DNA of 64,000 nucleotides, taken from positions 687,001-751,000 of the forward strand of contig JARHVA010000021.1 in the NCBI GenBank assembly GCA_037957365.1. The letters are read 5' to 3'. Every line of letters starts with the position of its first letter. Position 1 is the stretch's first letter. Source of the stretch: Torreya grandis. Lineage: Eukaryota > Streptophyta > Pinopsida > Cupressales > Taxaceae. Position numbers and translations under genes: made by a program. Positions 23,208-35,638 of this stretch are shown here, piece after piece. Under the pieces are notes generated by a model. That model was not told the DNA's origin. It saw nothing but the letters and a program-made list of their open reading frames with translations, and made no database searches.

Positions 23208-23414
23208 TAGAAAACATGTAAACATGATGTAAAAATAGGTATGCATGATACATTATCTTCCAACAAACCTTTTAATGAACATAGTGACCTTCAATAATGA
23301 TGGTTTACCTTTATTTATAATGTAATACTTTTCCCCTAGTTACATAAACCAAAGTCACTAGAGAAATACAAAACAAGTAAAATAAAAGCAAGTTACTCGA
23401 GAATTGTATGTGAG

Positions 23415-23742
23415 TGTTAGTGTAGGATTTTTCCTACTATGTAGTTTTAACTACACAGTCTATTAACTTGCTTAGGTTAATAATAGGTCATTAGAGGAAA
23501 TATACTTTAAGTCATTTTCTAATTTTGAGTTGAGTTAATTACATTTTTGGGTGACCTACTTCCTCACTATATAATGTAACTTACTATGTACTTTTTGGCC
23601 AATGATCATTAATATAACTTTTGGTTATGAAAACAAACTTATTCCTCATGTGAGTTATTTCCATATTTTACTACTCCATATAGATTCAACCTCATGCATT
23701 CGGCCCTATCCAATTGATCCTTGATTATGTCCCACTCTAGCA
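23415..23742 (+). repeat. Copia-B 5' LTR
   Basis: It starts TGTTAGTGTAGGATTTTTCC and ends CACTCTAGCA. A TATA-like CACTATATAATG lies near 23566. It aligns end to end with 46069-46397. Its first bases (TGTTAGTGTAG) are also the first bases of the Copia-A LTR. Confidence 0.92.
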
Positions 23743-23754
23743 TGGTATCAGAGC
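23743..23754 (+). other. Copia-B primer-binding site
   Basis: TGGTATCAGAGC directly follows the 5' LTR and is a perfect copy of the usual plant copia site for initiator Met-tRNA. Confidence 0.92.
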
Positions 23755-25033
23755 TACACTAGTAGATCAATCCATTGATTCTATTATGACATCTTACATT
23801 CTTACTTATTCCCAATTTTCATTGATTTTAGTTTTATAGGTTTTGGAGGGGTTTCTTGTAAATTCATTAAAATATACATACCTTTAGTCTCTAAGTGAAA
23901 AAAGGACAGTGTCATTAGATCTAGAATGTGGGAAAATCTTAGGAATGACTGTAAACATGACCTAGTTTCATGATAGTTTTCATCCATTTTTGGAGGGTTT
24001 CAAGACCATTTTTTGAATCTACAAAAATTCATACTTTGTGACTTTGAGGAAGAACCATTTCCAAGTTTTTATGGGTTTTTCAAGAAACAAAATGGGTCTC
24101 TTTATATTTTGGAGAAGCCATAAAGAATTTGTATGTTTGGAGGTTTCTTCAACTTAGCAAAATATTGACCCCTCACAAGTAATTTAGGTGGTTGGTGTAA
24201 TTTTGGGTATTTATGAATTATCATATCCTAATGACCCTACCTACAGTACCAATAGAACCTGTGACCTCTATTAGTGAACCTTGTAAAACCCTATTGCCTT
24301 GTTTTCAACCTCACAATAACCCGATAATTTTGCATGCAACCCTTTTGAAACTTGATGGCCTTTCTCACACAATAAGTGGAACTCAAATTAATAATATAAA
24401 CCCCTAAAAAATCTAACATATATTCAATAACCCTTAATAGACTCTGATGCCTCTACACACAAACTAGCCAGAATCTGACCTTGTCAAAGCACAGTCAAAT
24501 CTTTGTCAGCTAATTTACAACTTGTGACATACAAGAGATCATCAAATTTAAGATAGTGTAAAGTGACACTTCATTTTTAAAATGGAATAATTTTTTGTAT
24601 GATGTCACTCATCCATTAATCACATCAACGTGAGAGGGGGCAGCACCCAAAATAGGTCTTATCCCCTGGTCACATGGGAGCTAAGTCCCTGCTCACTTTC
24701 AACCCAAAATCACTTAAATTAAGCTCTAAAATTCCATAAATTCTTTTGTGGGAAGATTATTCTAAAAAATAATTTAAAAAACTTTTTCACACCCAAGTTT
24801 TTTTAAATTTTACAAAGTGGAGATTATCCTTGCCATACAAAACTTCAAACGCTTATAACTTTCATCTAGTTACTCCTTTTGATGTGCCATTTTTCCAAAA
24901 GTGAGTTTTTTTGGGATATACACATTATTAATATTCTATTTCCTTATAAATTTTAACCTCTATAAATTCAATGGGGTTACATATTCCTAGTCTTTTAACA
25001 CATGCAGTTCAGCACATACTTCTTTTCTACACC
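23755..25033 (+). other. Copia-B 5' leader
   Basis: About 1.3 kb between primer site and gag with no protein motif. The open frame 24213-24407 shows no domain. The leader does not obviously share the 107-bp repeats of the Copia-A leader. Confidence 0.5.
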
Positions 25034-25960
25034 ATGGATTTGAGTTATGTTCCAATTCTTACACCATTCAAATATCATAAGTGGAAATTCAAAGTGATAT
25101 CATCTTTAAACTCAAAATATTACATCAAATAATGATGGGTACAAAAAAATATCCAACACCTAAGGTAGATAAGGTAAAGTGGTAAAATAGAAGTGATGAA
25201 TCCTATGGTCTTCTATGCCTATCCATGTCTGCTAACCTAATCTTTCATATTGAATATGCCACTACTCCTAATGAAGTCTAGTCCCTATTGGAAAAAATAT
25301 CTGAGAAGTGGGACATAATTAGAGGTCATTATTTGGAGAATGAGCCCATTGATTCAAGCCAAGGTGATTTTGATAGGGTATAATCTTCACAAAGTTCACA
25401 TCACTCAGGTTACAGTTGAAACTATGTGGTGTTGAAAAAAATGATTATTAATTGACTCTTTTTATCCTTTCCAAATTGGGATCTAATTATTCTATCTTCA
25501 TTTTTACCTTCCATGCCACCAATCATGCCATTAGACATACATGGACCATGTTATCCTTTGATGAATTTGCTACTGACTTGACTCAGGATTAAGACAAGCT
25601 CATTTAAATGGGTATACTAAAGTCATCTAAATTTCATGCCTTAATTATGATTCATGAAAAATATAAGGCTTTTGGTAACAAAGAGAATAAATATAATGAG
25701 AATGACCTAAATCAAAGAAAGAGTCAAAAATTTGATGTTAAGTCCAAAACATCAAAAGAGTCCTCTTATTTAGAAGGGAAACCCAAAAAAGAGAAACTCA
25801 CATGTGGCTACTATAATAAATCTAGGTATGATGAATCCAAATGAATGAAGAGGTAGATTGACCAACTAACTAAGATTCTTGAGAATCATAACAACATTGT
25901 ACCTAATTATTCCAATCGAATTTCATTAGTGTAGGAGTCTTTTAAAGCCAAAGATAGTAA
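25034..25960 (+). pseudogene. Copia-B gag
   Basis: A likely start ATG at 25034 gives MDLSYVPILTPFKYHKWKFK, the usual N-terminal block with the H-K-W-K motif, then hits a stop. A second frame (about 25470-25600) reads SKLGSNYSIFIFTFHAT and LSFDEFATDLTQD. A clean 78-residue piece at 25608-25844 (MGILKSSKFHALIM) is lysine-rich and ends in LTCGYYNKSRYDESK. That is a zinc-knuckle remnant (C-x2-Y/C-K-x2-x-H/Y-D-E-S) with the second cysteine and the histidine changed. The order and wording match the Copia-A gag. Confidence 0.8.
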
Positions 25961-25984
25961 TAAGGGCAAAGATAAGGGCAAAGA

Positions 25985-26260
25985 CTTGTTATAATTGCAT
26001 CCTAGCCTTTCACATGGGTTATTGATTATGGTGATTCACACCACATGGCTTCATCAAGTACATGTTCTCATCCTTATATCCTTACTCTATGAATTCCATC
26101 TTGTTGGGTGATGATACTTATATAGAACTTAGTGGGAGTGGATTTATTTAAGTGAATGATGGGACATTCATGTTGTTCTATGTGTTCCATCTCTATCTAC
26201 CAATATCCTTTTCATTTATCAAATCACCCACATTGGTTCAAGAAATAAACTTGATTTCAC
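25985..26260 (+). pseudogene. Copia-B protease
   Basis: WVIDYGDSHHMASSST (near 26010-26055) corresponds to the W-x-x-D-S-G-A-S-H-H-M catalytic region. The aspartate is kept but the following serine and alanine are changed. Downstream frames contain a WVMILI remnant of the GDD strand. Several stops follow. Confidence 0.7.
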
Positions 26261-26394
26261 ACCAAATTCAATGGTTATTATGGTAGTATATAATGACTCC
26301 ATTATTGTGTTTGGGAAATCAGATCACCAGTCATGATTGTATTCTTCTCACATTTTGCTCCTGATCAAACCTCTTCTACACTGCTCACTCATTC

Positions 26395-26450
26395 ATATGG
26401 GGTGAGTAAATTATGGCATGAGTGATTTGATCATATTAACTATCACTATT
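26395..26450 (+). pseudogene. Copia-B integrase, N-terminal fragment before the Copia-C insertion
   Basis: The codons read LWHE, stop, FDHINYHYF, matching LWHKWFGHLNYHYLEQLNHY of Copia-A. The sequence is cut at the target duplication CTATT (26446-26450) and resumes on the far side of Copia-C with LEQLNHEDMV at about 43323. Confidence 0.85.
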
Positions 26451-29353
26451 TTTAGAAACACAATGATTGATATTGGGGTGAATCAGTCTCTTAAAACTTT
26501 ATTTCACATATACTTCAACATTCCTTGAACCATCAAAGTAATACAAAGATATATCAATGCATAAAGAGTCATTCACATGAGTATAACACAAGAAACACAC
26601 ATATGAGTGAGAAAACCTCAAGGGTAATAAAATCCACTGATCTCTTCAAATGGAATAAAATATTATAATTTAAAATATAAAATTTAGTGAAGCACTAACT
26701 TCACATGGAGCACCAACCCTAACTAGCTAAGCATCAACCTAGTTAGACTTTAGCAAGCACCCACTTGCAAGGAGGTACCAATCCCCTAGATGATTAAACA
26801 TCAACTCAGTAACCTAATTTATTTTATCACATTTATATCACCTTATTTCTCAACTAACTAATTATGATTTCCTCTTCATCTCTTCACACTCTTATCCCTC
26901 TTAAACTACTTTCTAGGCCTCTTCACTCAACTAGCCCTCTTCTTGACTTGATTTGGTCATCTGACCTTGATTTTCAAACATAGTAACCCTATTATATATT
27001 TATGATATTTTTTATGTAGCCTTGTGATGGTATAAAATACCTCCTTTATCTTTTCAGAGTACTATATCCTTTGCTTCAACTCACTCATTCTCTAACAAGT
27101 CAAATAGGCCTATCAAACCTTATTCTTATATTAGGCTCTTGCTCATACACTTGTTGGTCATCCATACTCACTTGAACACATGTATTACCCTTAAAATAGG
27201 TCTCATAATAAATTCAATACATTAATAAATCATTAAAATATTTTACTCATAGCATATAGGACAAAAACCTCTAACAGGCCTTAAGGAGACCTAACTCAAT
27301 TAGGCCTTCATTAGCACACATTACCCTTTGATCTTCTTGAAAAAATTTAAAACACTACATAAATAAATAACACGTCATATTATATTAAAATAGACCCAAA
27401 CTAATCTCATCTTAGGTCCATGACACCTTTTACCTCTAACCACCACTTGAATCACGCCATTAGTAATGCTCACAATTAGGCATGTGCATACCTAGAAAGT
27501 TTGTCTTGAACTACTAAAGATAAAACACCAATTAAATTTTAAAAACATGGAAATAAAACATATAAATAGAACCGTAAAAACCTAAAAAACTTCACAAAGT
27601 GAATTATACTTCATTACACAAGGTAAAAGGACTCAAAAACACTCCTGCAACTTACTCACTCAGAACTGCCAATTTGCCTTAAAGCATAGTCATGGTGATA
27701 ATGACATTCAATCATTTGTATGACCATTTACAGATAATATTGATGAATTTAAATGATATTATGATATAATTATACCATTTTTATATATAAATATAATATA
27801 CTCAAATGTAAATATTGATTTTGGAAACCAATCTCATAATCTTGTACCTCATTGTCTCATCTAAACCAGACAGGTCAACTTATGAGCAACTTTTCCCTCA
27901 TATCCACTGACCTCCAAAACTTATATCCAAAATTAACATTTCTTAAAATTATTTAATAATGTCTCTATGCACTTTTATTCATCCTTATTCCATGAACATT
28001 CCTAATCAACTTCTCAATATTGCTTGGGTTTCTCACTGTTTTCACCATTAAGCTTGTTAGTGACTGGTCAAATTAGATGATTGATTTAGTACACTTGAGG
28101 GTTTGAACCTATATATAAACCACAATGGATATAAAATAAAATTTTCAACCTTATTTATCTAATCATTTTCATACTTTGATTTGTTCAACTCTAACTACTA
28201 AAGTAAATCTTTGAAAAACTATCACTTTCTTGTAGGGTCTACTCACACACCTGACAAACCAATCACACCTAGAGATGCCTGGGAGATTTGACTACATGAT
28301 TAAATAGTTTTTCTAGTTATTTGAGACCATTTTGGGATATTTTTAACAATATATTTCACATTGGTTTAGTGTTAGAGTTTTAGAGAGGGTTAACACTATT
28401 TATGGTGTTAACAATTGTTCATAAACGACTACCCCTCATTTTCAAAACTAATACTTCAAAATTTAAGCTAGGACCCTTACTCATATACCATGAATATATT
28501 AGGCTCCTATGTAGAGGTTACACATTACAATAAACACTTTAAATTCCTTATCAAATTGAGAACCCTTCATTCTGTACACATAAGAGATCTTAAAACACTT
28601 TTTTAAGGCTAAAACTTCAAACTTTGACCTCAAACTTTGTCAACAAACTTATGAAAATATATCACACCACTAAAAATTCTCACATACTCATTCTTATCTT
28701 GAAATCTAAATCTCATACCTCATTTGGCCACCATCTCTCTCTTTGTTAGCTTAGACCTTGACCTACAAACCACATTAGGCCTTAAAACTAACCTCCATGC
28801 CTCTTTCCATGTTCTCTCCACATCACTCACATACTCAAGTAATATTTTCTATGCTAAAACACTACTTTAAATCCTTCATAGACCTTGACAATAGATCATG
28901 ATGCCTCATTAGGCCAAGTAGGATCTAAAAGTGGTCTAGTTACATACTAGGTCTATAGGTTCCACTCCTGTAAGCTCACCCTGAAACTCACATGAGTGCT
29001 CCAAAGCCTCATATACATGATTGATCAACCTCATACATCCATTCATGACTATGTTCACTCATATTACCAATACATCATACACATACCTCCTCATAAGGTC
29101 ACTTCATTCTATGACTAGTGCCATGAATAGGCTTCTCAAGAACTTTAAACTTGTCAAATAACCTTGAAACACTCTTTGATACTTTTACACCTTGCTCACA
29201 TGCCTTACATGATCCTCAAATAATTTCATACCACTCAATGATGCTATCAAATAATATCATTCTTCAATGACCTCATGAATACCTTTCTTAAAAACCTTTG
29301 ACATCAATGACAACATCAATGCCTAACCTCAACAATAGGAACAATGCTCAACA
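26451..29353 (-). repeat. Copia-C 3' LTR
   Basis: It aligns with 40439-43319 over its whole length, from GGGTGAATCAGTCTCTTAAA at the left to CAATAGGAACAATGCTCA at the right. The element-strand start is TGTTGAGCATTG. Both copies are AT-rich and without open frames of note. The exact left edge is uncertain by about 10 bases because it is A/T-rich. Confidence 0.88.
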
Positions 29354-29370
29354 ATATACCGCTTTGTCAT
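29354..29370 (-). other. Copia-C polypurine tract (degraded)
   Basis: On the element strand ATGACAAAGCGGTATAT abuts the LTR start TGTTGAGC. It looks like an AAAGGGGG-type tract with substitutions. A cleaner AAAGGGGGAGAAAG lies 67 bp further upstream (29421-29434) and could be a second tract. Confidence 0.5.
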
Positions 29371-29639
29371 TGATTATAAAATATACTATAAAATAATCAT
29401 TCTTATCTCCCAATTTTGGTCTTTCTCCCCCTTTGACATAAATGACAAAGTGATGTTTGTAACTTATTGCATTAGATTCATTGTAACCAAAATACTCAAC
29501 ACACAGGACTATGAGTTTATGAGACATAAAACAAACATGTTCCCCCTATCTCCATGCATACCTTCTTGGAATAACTCACATGTTCTTAGTGATAATTAAC
29601 CTAACTATCTCCCCCTCAGTACTTTGGATTCTTCAATGA

Positions 29640-30240
29640 TTTCTAGGGGTAGGAATTACACCCAATTCATGTCTTAGGTGTTCAAATGTTACCTTTGGAA
29701 GTGGTTTGGTCAAGATGTCTACAATCTTATCTTGTGTAGAAACATAATCAAGTCTAACACTTTATTCACTTACCTTCTCTCTTATAAAATGATACCTGAT
29801 GGGAATGTGCTTAGTCTTTGATTGCATGACAAGGTTCTTTGAGATGCTTATATCACTTGCATTATCATAATAGATAGGGCTAGGACCATCATACTCCACT
29901 TTGTAGAATTGTAGGTTCAATCTCATCCATAGGACTTGAGTGCAATATGAAGCTCTTTTAATTTACTCTACCTCATAATTGGATAAGGCTATCGATGGTT
30001 GCTTCTTATTTATCCATGAAACTAGGCACTCACCTAAGAAGAAAGATCTTCCACTGGTACTCTTCCTATCATCTATACTTCCTACCCAATCTACATCTGT
30101 GTAGGCTATCAAATTGAAATCCTTGCTTCTTAGATACCACAATCCATATTTTATAGTCCCCTTAAGATACTTGAGTATCCTTTTGACTGATTTTAGATTA
30201 TTCTCTTTTGGATATGCTTGAAACCTTCCCATAAGACCTA
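29640..30240 (-). pseudogene. Copia-C RNase H
   Basis: A clean 89-residue piece (29963-30232) reads AYPKENNLKSVKRILKYLKG, then LIAYTDVDWVGSIDDRKSTS and WINKKQPSIALSNYEVE. Further downstream frames give YYDNASDISISKNLV, KTKHIPIRYHFIREKV and DKIVDILTKPL. The Y-T-D-x-D-W catalytic start, the S-x-x-E region and the D-N motif are all visible. Stops follow position 89 of the first piece. It lies after the reverse transcriptase as in other copia elements. Confidence 0.88.
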
Positions 30241-30269
30241 CTTCTTACATGATGTTAGGTCTAAAAGTT

Positions 30270-31277
30270 ATGGTGTATACCAAACTTCCAAACATTAACC
30301 TATATGACATCTAATTGGCCTTTGATGACTCATCTTCTTTGATCAACTTATATCTTGTGATCATGGGTGTACTAATTACCTTGTAATCTTCCATCTCAAA
30401 CTTTTTCAACATCTCTATTATGTACTTCACTTGTGAGATGAATATATATTTTTTAAATTGAGTGATTTGCAACCCAAAAAATAATGATAGTTTTTTTAAC
30501 ATGGACATCTCAAACTCTTTATTCATCACTTCTGTAAAGGCCTTGGTCATGTTCTCATTATTTCCACTAAAGATGATGTCATCCACATAGACAACTAATA
30601 ACAATTTATGGTCATATTTTTTATATGTATAGATTGTTATCTATAACTCCTCTTTTGAATCCTTGAATTAACATATACATGTTTGACCTAGCATACCAAA
30701 CTCTAAGAGCTCACTTTAAACCATAAAGAGCCTTTTTCAATCTACAAACATAGTATTTGTCATCTGATAGTGACAACCCCTCAAGTTGCTCAATGTACAC
30801 TTCATCTTCTAAATTCCTATTCAAAAAGGCAGATTTGATATCTATATGGTATACCTGGAATCCTTTGAATCTTGCATATGTTATAAACAATTTTATGGCC
30901 TCCAATATGGTTACCAGTGTAAAGGTCTCCTCAAAATCTACACCTTAAAGTTGTGAATATCCCTTGCATACCAATCTAGCCTTATTCCTAGTGACTTCTC
31001 CATCTTCATTCAACTTATTTTTAAACACCCATTTTGTACTAATGACATTCTTGTCTTTAGGCCTGGGAACTAGTTCCCAAGTCTCATTCTTATCTCTTTG
31101 TTCTAACTCCTCATTCATATCACCTATCCAAAATTTGTCTTTACTTGCTTCTATAAGACTCTTAGGTTTAATATTAGATAATAGATCAACATTCTCTTGA
31201 TTTATATTACTTACCAGTCTTTTCCTTGTTTGCATACCTACATTTTTGTCGCCAATTATTTAACATTTAGGGTGATC
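30270..31277 (-). pseudogene. Copia-C reverse transcriptase
   Basis: Reading down the minus strand, 30945-31235 contains NEELEQRDKNETWELVPRP and STKWVFKNKLNEDGEVTRNK, 30711-30905 contains VYHIDIKSAFLNRNLEDEVY and CRLKKALYGLK, and 30311-30604 contains LLVVYVDDIIFSGN and SLFFGLQITQ. Both catalytic blocks (HIDIKSAF and YVDD) are intact, but the pieces lie in different frames. The first block is present twice because of a 310-bp tandem duplication. Confidence 0.9.
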
Positions 31278-31587
31278 ATACCAATCTATCCTTATTCCTA
31301 GTCACTTCTCCATCTCCATTCAACTCGTTTCTAAACACCCATTTTGTGCCAATGGCATTCTTGTTTTTTGGCCTCAAAACTAGTTCCCAAGTCTCATTCT
31401 TCTCTACTTGGTCTAACTCCTCATTCATAGCACCTATCCAAAATTTGTCTTTGCTTTCTTCTATAATACTTTTATGTTTAATATTGGATAATATATCAAC
31501 ATTATTTTGATTTAGATTACTTACGAATCTTCTCCTTGTTTGCATACCTGCATTCTTGTTGCCAATGATTTAAGATTTAGGGTGATC
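30968..31587 (-). repeat. 310-bp tandem duplication within Copia-C pol
   Basis: The segment 30968-31277 is repeated at 31278-31587. Both start ATACCAATCTAKCCTTATTC on the plus strand and end TTTAGGGTGATC. The encoded peptides start MQTRKRLVSNINQENVD and MQTRRRFVSNLNQNNVD and differ at about one residue in five. Because 310 is not a multiple of three the duplication shifts the frame. Confidence 0.9.
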
Positions 31588-32548
31588 TCTTTGAATCTAT
31601 CTCAAGGGTCCTTTTGAGCCCTGTCTCTCTTCAAATTATTATTCTTCCTTATCAAACTCTATATTATCCTATTCATTATTGAAGTTTAGATTATCTAAAG
31701 TGTCCTTTGACTATGTGATTTCACATTGGTGATTTCCACTATCTTTTTTAGCCTCTTGTTATAATATCTATAGGTTGAGCTCATTGATGAGTATCTTAAG
31801 AATATGCCTTCATCAGATCTAGAATCAAACTTCCAAAGTCTTCATCATCTCTTTTGATGAAACATTTTCTCTCAAACACTCTAAAGTGCTCCACATTGGC
31901 AGGTTTGTCCTTCCATAGTTTATAGGGAATCTTGTTGCCATTAGTCCTTATTTGTCCTCTATTCAAAATGTAGATAGCAGTGCTTATTGTCTCTCTCCAA
32001 TATTCATCAGATAATATAGATTCATTTAGCATAGATATATCCATCTCTTAAACTTTCATGTTATTCCTTTCCACTACTCCATTCTGTTGAGGTGTTCTAG
32101 TTGCTAAAAATTATCTCTTTATTCTCACAAAAGTCATAAAATTCATTAAACCAAAACTCTCCTTCTCTATCAGATCTTAGGCATTTGATCTTTCTATTCT
32201 TCTCATTCTAAATAAGAGCCTTAAATACCTTGAACTTGTCAATATATTTTGAATTTTATTTCAATAATGTAACCCAAGTCATTCTTGTGTAATCATTTAT
32301 GAGTAATATGAAGTAGCTATCTCCTTAAATGCTTTAAATTCTTATAGGCCCATAGATATCAATGTGTATTAACTCCAAGGGTCCTTTAGTAGAGTACTCC
32401 TTGGACTTGAGCCTTATTCTAGTCTACTTACCATGTTGATAAGCCTTGAAAAGTATGTTTTTAGGTTTGGTGATCTTAGGCATGTTGTTATAGACTTCTT
32501 AGTGTTAATCTTTGACCAGGTTATCAAAGTTTAGATGACCTAATTATA
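31588..32548 (-). pseudogene. Copia-C integrase
   Basis: Minus-strand frames from 32548 read LGHLNFDNLVKD (part of the H-H-C-C region), then DYTRMTWVTLLK, IKCLRSDREGEF (second acidic block) and a clean 82-residue piece (31796-32044) with DEYWRETISTAIYILNRGQI and NIEHF-like PANVEHFRVFERKCFIKR. This matches copia integrase. The N-terminal boundary is cut by element D, which inserted just before the LGHL block. Stops separate the pieces. Confidence 0.85.
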
Positions 32549-32553
32549 TACAC

Positions 32554-33725
32554 ATAATATTTTCAAATTTTATGAAATATCGATGTTTTCTATCTTTCAA
32601 GAACCCATCAAGACTCAATCTCTCTGAGCACATGCCCTAAGGGGTGCATCGAGAAAGGGTTGGGCGAACCATTGGTGCTTTGTAAGATTGTTTTCCCTTA
32701 TTACCATTTATTACCAATTCAACTAGTTTCTAAAATAATTCTAATAAGTTATTACTCCACTTTTACACACTCCTCTAATATTTTTTCATCTTCTATCCCT
32801 CTTTTCATAGCCTTAAGCTCCTTTTTATAGTCTATAGTACTAGGTCAATTGGGTCAACCCTGTACTCTTATGGGTGAAATTCATTTAGGGTCTAGGTCAG
32901 CTCTTGGCCAACTTAGCCTATGACCTAGTGAATTTTTATCCATAACAATACTAGGTTGATTAGGTCAACCCTATCAACTAAAACATTTGAAATGGCTTAT
33001 GGTTAAATCTACCTATATATAAAAGATCATTTCATCATTATTTAAAAATAAATAAGAGTTATTATTTGCTTGCACTTCTTTATAATCTATTCTTCTACCA
33101 TTCTACTTGAAGAATATTAGCTTAAGGTTCTTACTTAGAGAAGCTAGTCTTGTGGAGAAGTCTTGGATGCTTTGACCTTTCTTAGTGGTTCTTATAAACC
33201 ACAACAACCTCTTGTAAAACCCCTTTGGTTAAGGGAGATATTGAGTCTTGATGGGTTCATCTTTCAGGTAAGTATTCTCTAGCTTTGCTCCTCTCTTTAG
33301 TAGATAGAAGTAGCATAAGTATTGGCTTCGAATAATAATATTCTTTTTATACATGCATTAGGGTCTTACTCATACATATCTTAATTGATATTTTCATATG
33401 CATGTTTATTTGTTTACTAACCTCCATATTATATAAAAAAATTGATGAGCACTAGATTATATTTCTTTGCTTTACTTGTTATTAGTATAGTGAGTATGAA
33501 AATATAGGGCCTAAGTAGGGTTATTGTGTGATTGTGCTTGGCTAGAGGCTTTGGAACCCTCTCTAGTATTTTTTATTGCAATAAAAAATCCACTAATTAG
33601 GTCTATCAAATCTCCATATTGGTCATGTTCCTGATTATCTAATGTATTCCCAATCGAAAGTGTAAGTATGAACTATCTTCTCTAAGTTAGGATTGATTTA
33701 TAAACATGACGCATTTTTGATTGCA
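32554..33725 (+). repeat. Left LTR of element D
   Basis: It aligns with 38142-39288. Both contain TTTCTATCTT, a GAACCCATCAAGACTCAATC inverted-repeat arm near the start and its inverted partner about 635 bp later, the CACCTATATATA-type TATA region, and the end TGATTGCA. The length is about 1.17 kb. Edges may be off by several bases because TACAC also precedes the right copy. Confidence 0.8.
32601..33258. repeat. Inverted-repeat pair within the left LTR of element D
   Basis: The 24-bp arms 32601-32624 and 33235-33258 are inverted copies with one mismatch (left arm begins GAACCCATCAAGACTCAAT). The right LTR carries the equivalent pair at 38189-38212 and 38818-38841 with three mismatches. The enclosed segment is about 0.6 kb. 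Confidence 0.85.
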
Positions 33726-35377
33726 TATATTCTAGTAAACCTGACATGAATCTAACCCTTGTAGGTTTTATTTCACATGTTTCATTATTTTATCATTTTA
33801 TTTATTATTTTTCTATATTTTCAATACTAGATCAATAGTGTTGATATAGTTTCTAACTTTTATGCAAAGGTTTAACACACAGTCACATCAAAATGACTCT
33901 ACTATGTTTTTACAGGTCTTCAACAAATATAAGTTAATGGGTTGAATAGATCAACATAGTAAAGGTTTTCACTACTAGACAAGATACTAGGTTGACCCTC
34001 TTGATATAGTACACTTCCAGACTTTCAAAAAACATACTAAGTTGACACTACCAATATAGTATTCTTCATAGGTTTCACTAAATAGGAAACTATAGAACTA
34101 GGTTGATTCAGTCGACACAGTTAGTAGAATTTACAAGTAAAAATTAGGACACTTCAATAGCAATCTCAATTTTCTTTGCATCTTCCAACCCACCAAGGTT
34201 CCTTTATCTATTTCTCTATCATTTATGTTATTAATTATAGTTTTATTTTTCATAGTTTGTATTCTTTAAAACTTCTCTTGTATAGCAAACTAAGTCAACC
34301 TAATTTACCTAATTTTGTATTTTGTCTTCTATCTGAAAGACTACGCTGACACTATCGACATAGTTATTAACAAACCCTTACTTTAGCAGTACAATAGGAA
34401 CATTTTTAACTCTATACTATAATCTCTACATACATTGTCATGTAAACTGACATTATACTATGTTTCAGAGTTAGAATTAACATCTATATATTAGTAATTA
34501 GCTCACACTTTCACTTTTAGTTACTTGCATGCTTAGAATAGATCACATAGTCTAATTAGGTGATTTTTTTAATATACTATTTAGTTGCACTATTTTTATC
34601 TTTCTTGTACATACTACGAAATCACATAATATTAAAATGCATTTAAATAATTGTCTACTCAAGGCTTACCTACTCAGATTTCATCACCAAGGGAGAAGTC
34701 AACTTGGTTTTTTGGCCAAGTATAAACATGTGATTAATGGTATATATTGGAAAAACACCCAACACCCTTATCGCTATGGTGTGTGAAGTGAGGGGGTAGG
34801 ACCCAATACCAAGCCAGTACCATTTCCAACACAGATCCCTCTTAGTCTAAACATCCTGAAACCATCCATAGATTGCTTTCTAGTTCCTTACTTATAGCCA
34901 CCTTCCCTATCACATTTAAATTAATACTTTATAATCTAACAACATTCAGTATGACCACTTAGTTAGCATTTACTTTTCAAATTCATTATTTTCTCTTTGC
35001 TCAATTATATGTTGTATTATAAAAACTTACATTGGCCAGTATTGGTGTAAGGTTTTATGTTGTGTATCCCAATTGGATCATCCTCATTAACCCAATTGAT
35101 TGTGTGTTTACTTTCCTTTCTTGCATTCAAATTACATTGTAAAATTTTCCCTATTTTTAGAACAAAATCATTTTTATTAACATGATCTATTACAGACTAT
35201 TTTTCCCCCTAGTTGTAGTACTAGGTCGACCCAATCAACCCCTTTATCTCTTTTTCCATGTATATAACAATACTAGGTTGACCCAATCGACTATGTAATC
35301 TTATTGCTTTCTCTATCTATCTGAATTAGTTCTTGATTTCTCTTCTTTAGAATTTTGTTTATTTCTCTCAAATCATC
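33726..35377 (+). other. Non-coding interior of element D, left part
   Basis: No coding motif on either strand. Seven of the dispersed palindromes fall here. AT-rich flanks separate them. Confidence 0.5.
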
Positions 35378-35638
35378 ATGAGGTCCCCTATCATAATCTT
35401 CTTGGACAACCTGAATCTATTTAGAAATTATATGGGGTTCTCTTTGCTTTTTATCTTTTCCTATATTTTCTTCCTCTTTTCATCTTGTGGGGCATCTTGT
35501 GATACCCATCCACACATTACTATAGCCTTTGGGGTTTCTTATGATGCCCACCCACATATAATTTTAGACTCTAGGGCATTTTTTGATGTCCATTCATACA
35601 TTCGCTTATCCTTTGGGGCATCTTGCGATGCCCATTAG
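35378..35638 (+). CDS. Unrecognised 86-residue open frame with a 42-bp repeat
   Basis: This open frame in element D starts MRSPIIIFLDNLNLF, followed by a hydrophobic stretch at about residues 20-36 (GFSLLFIFSYIFFLF) that could be a signal or membrane segment. From residue 38 to the end it consists of three and a half copies of a 14-residue unit like GASCDTHPHITIAF, encoded by 42-bp tandem repeats (35489-35635). I know of no family with this unit. The open frame may simply survive because the repeat unit is a multiple of three and lacks stops. No promoter or other support is visible, so a functional protein is doubtful. Confidence 0.3.
   Translation: MRSPIIIFLDNLNLFRNYMGFSLLFIFSYIFFLFSSCGASCDTHPHITIAFGVSYDAHPHIILDSRAFFDVHSYIRLSFGASCDAH

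Noticed and set aside
24213..24407. Open frame in the Copia-B leader as an extra gene
   Set aside because: Short, no motif, and no counterpart in the Copia-A leader.
29421..29434. Perfect-looking purine tract AAAGGGGGAGAAAG as the Copia-C primer
   Set aside because: It lies 67 bp from the LTR edge, while a degraded tract directly abuts the LTR. It may be an extra tract but is not the best candidate.
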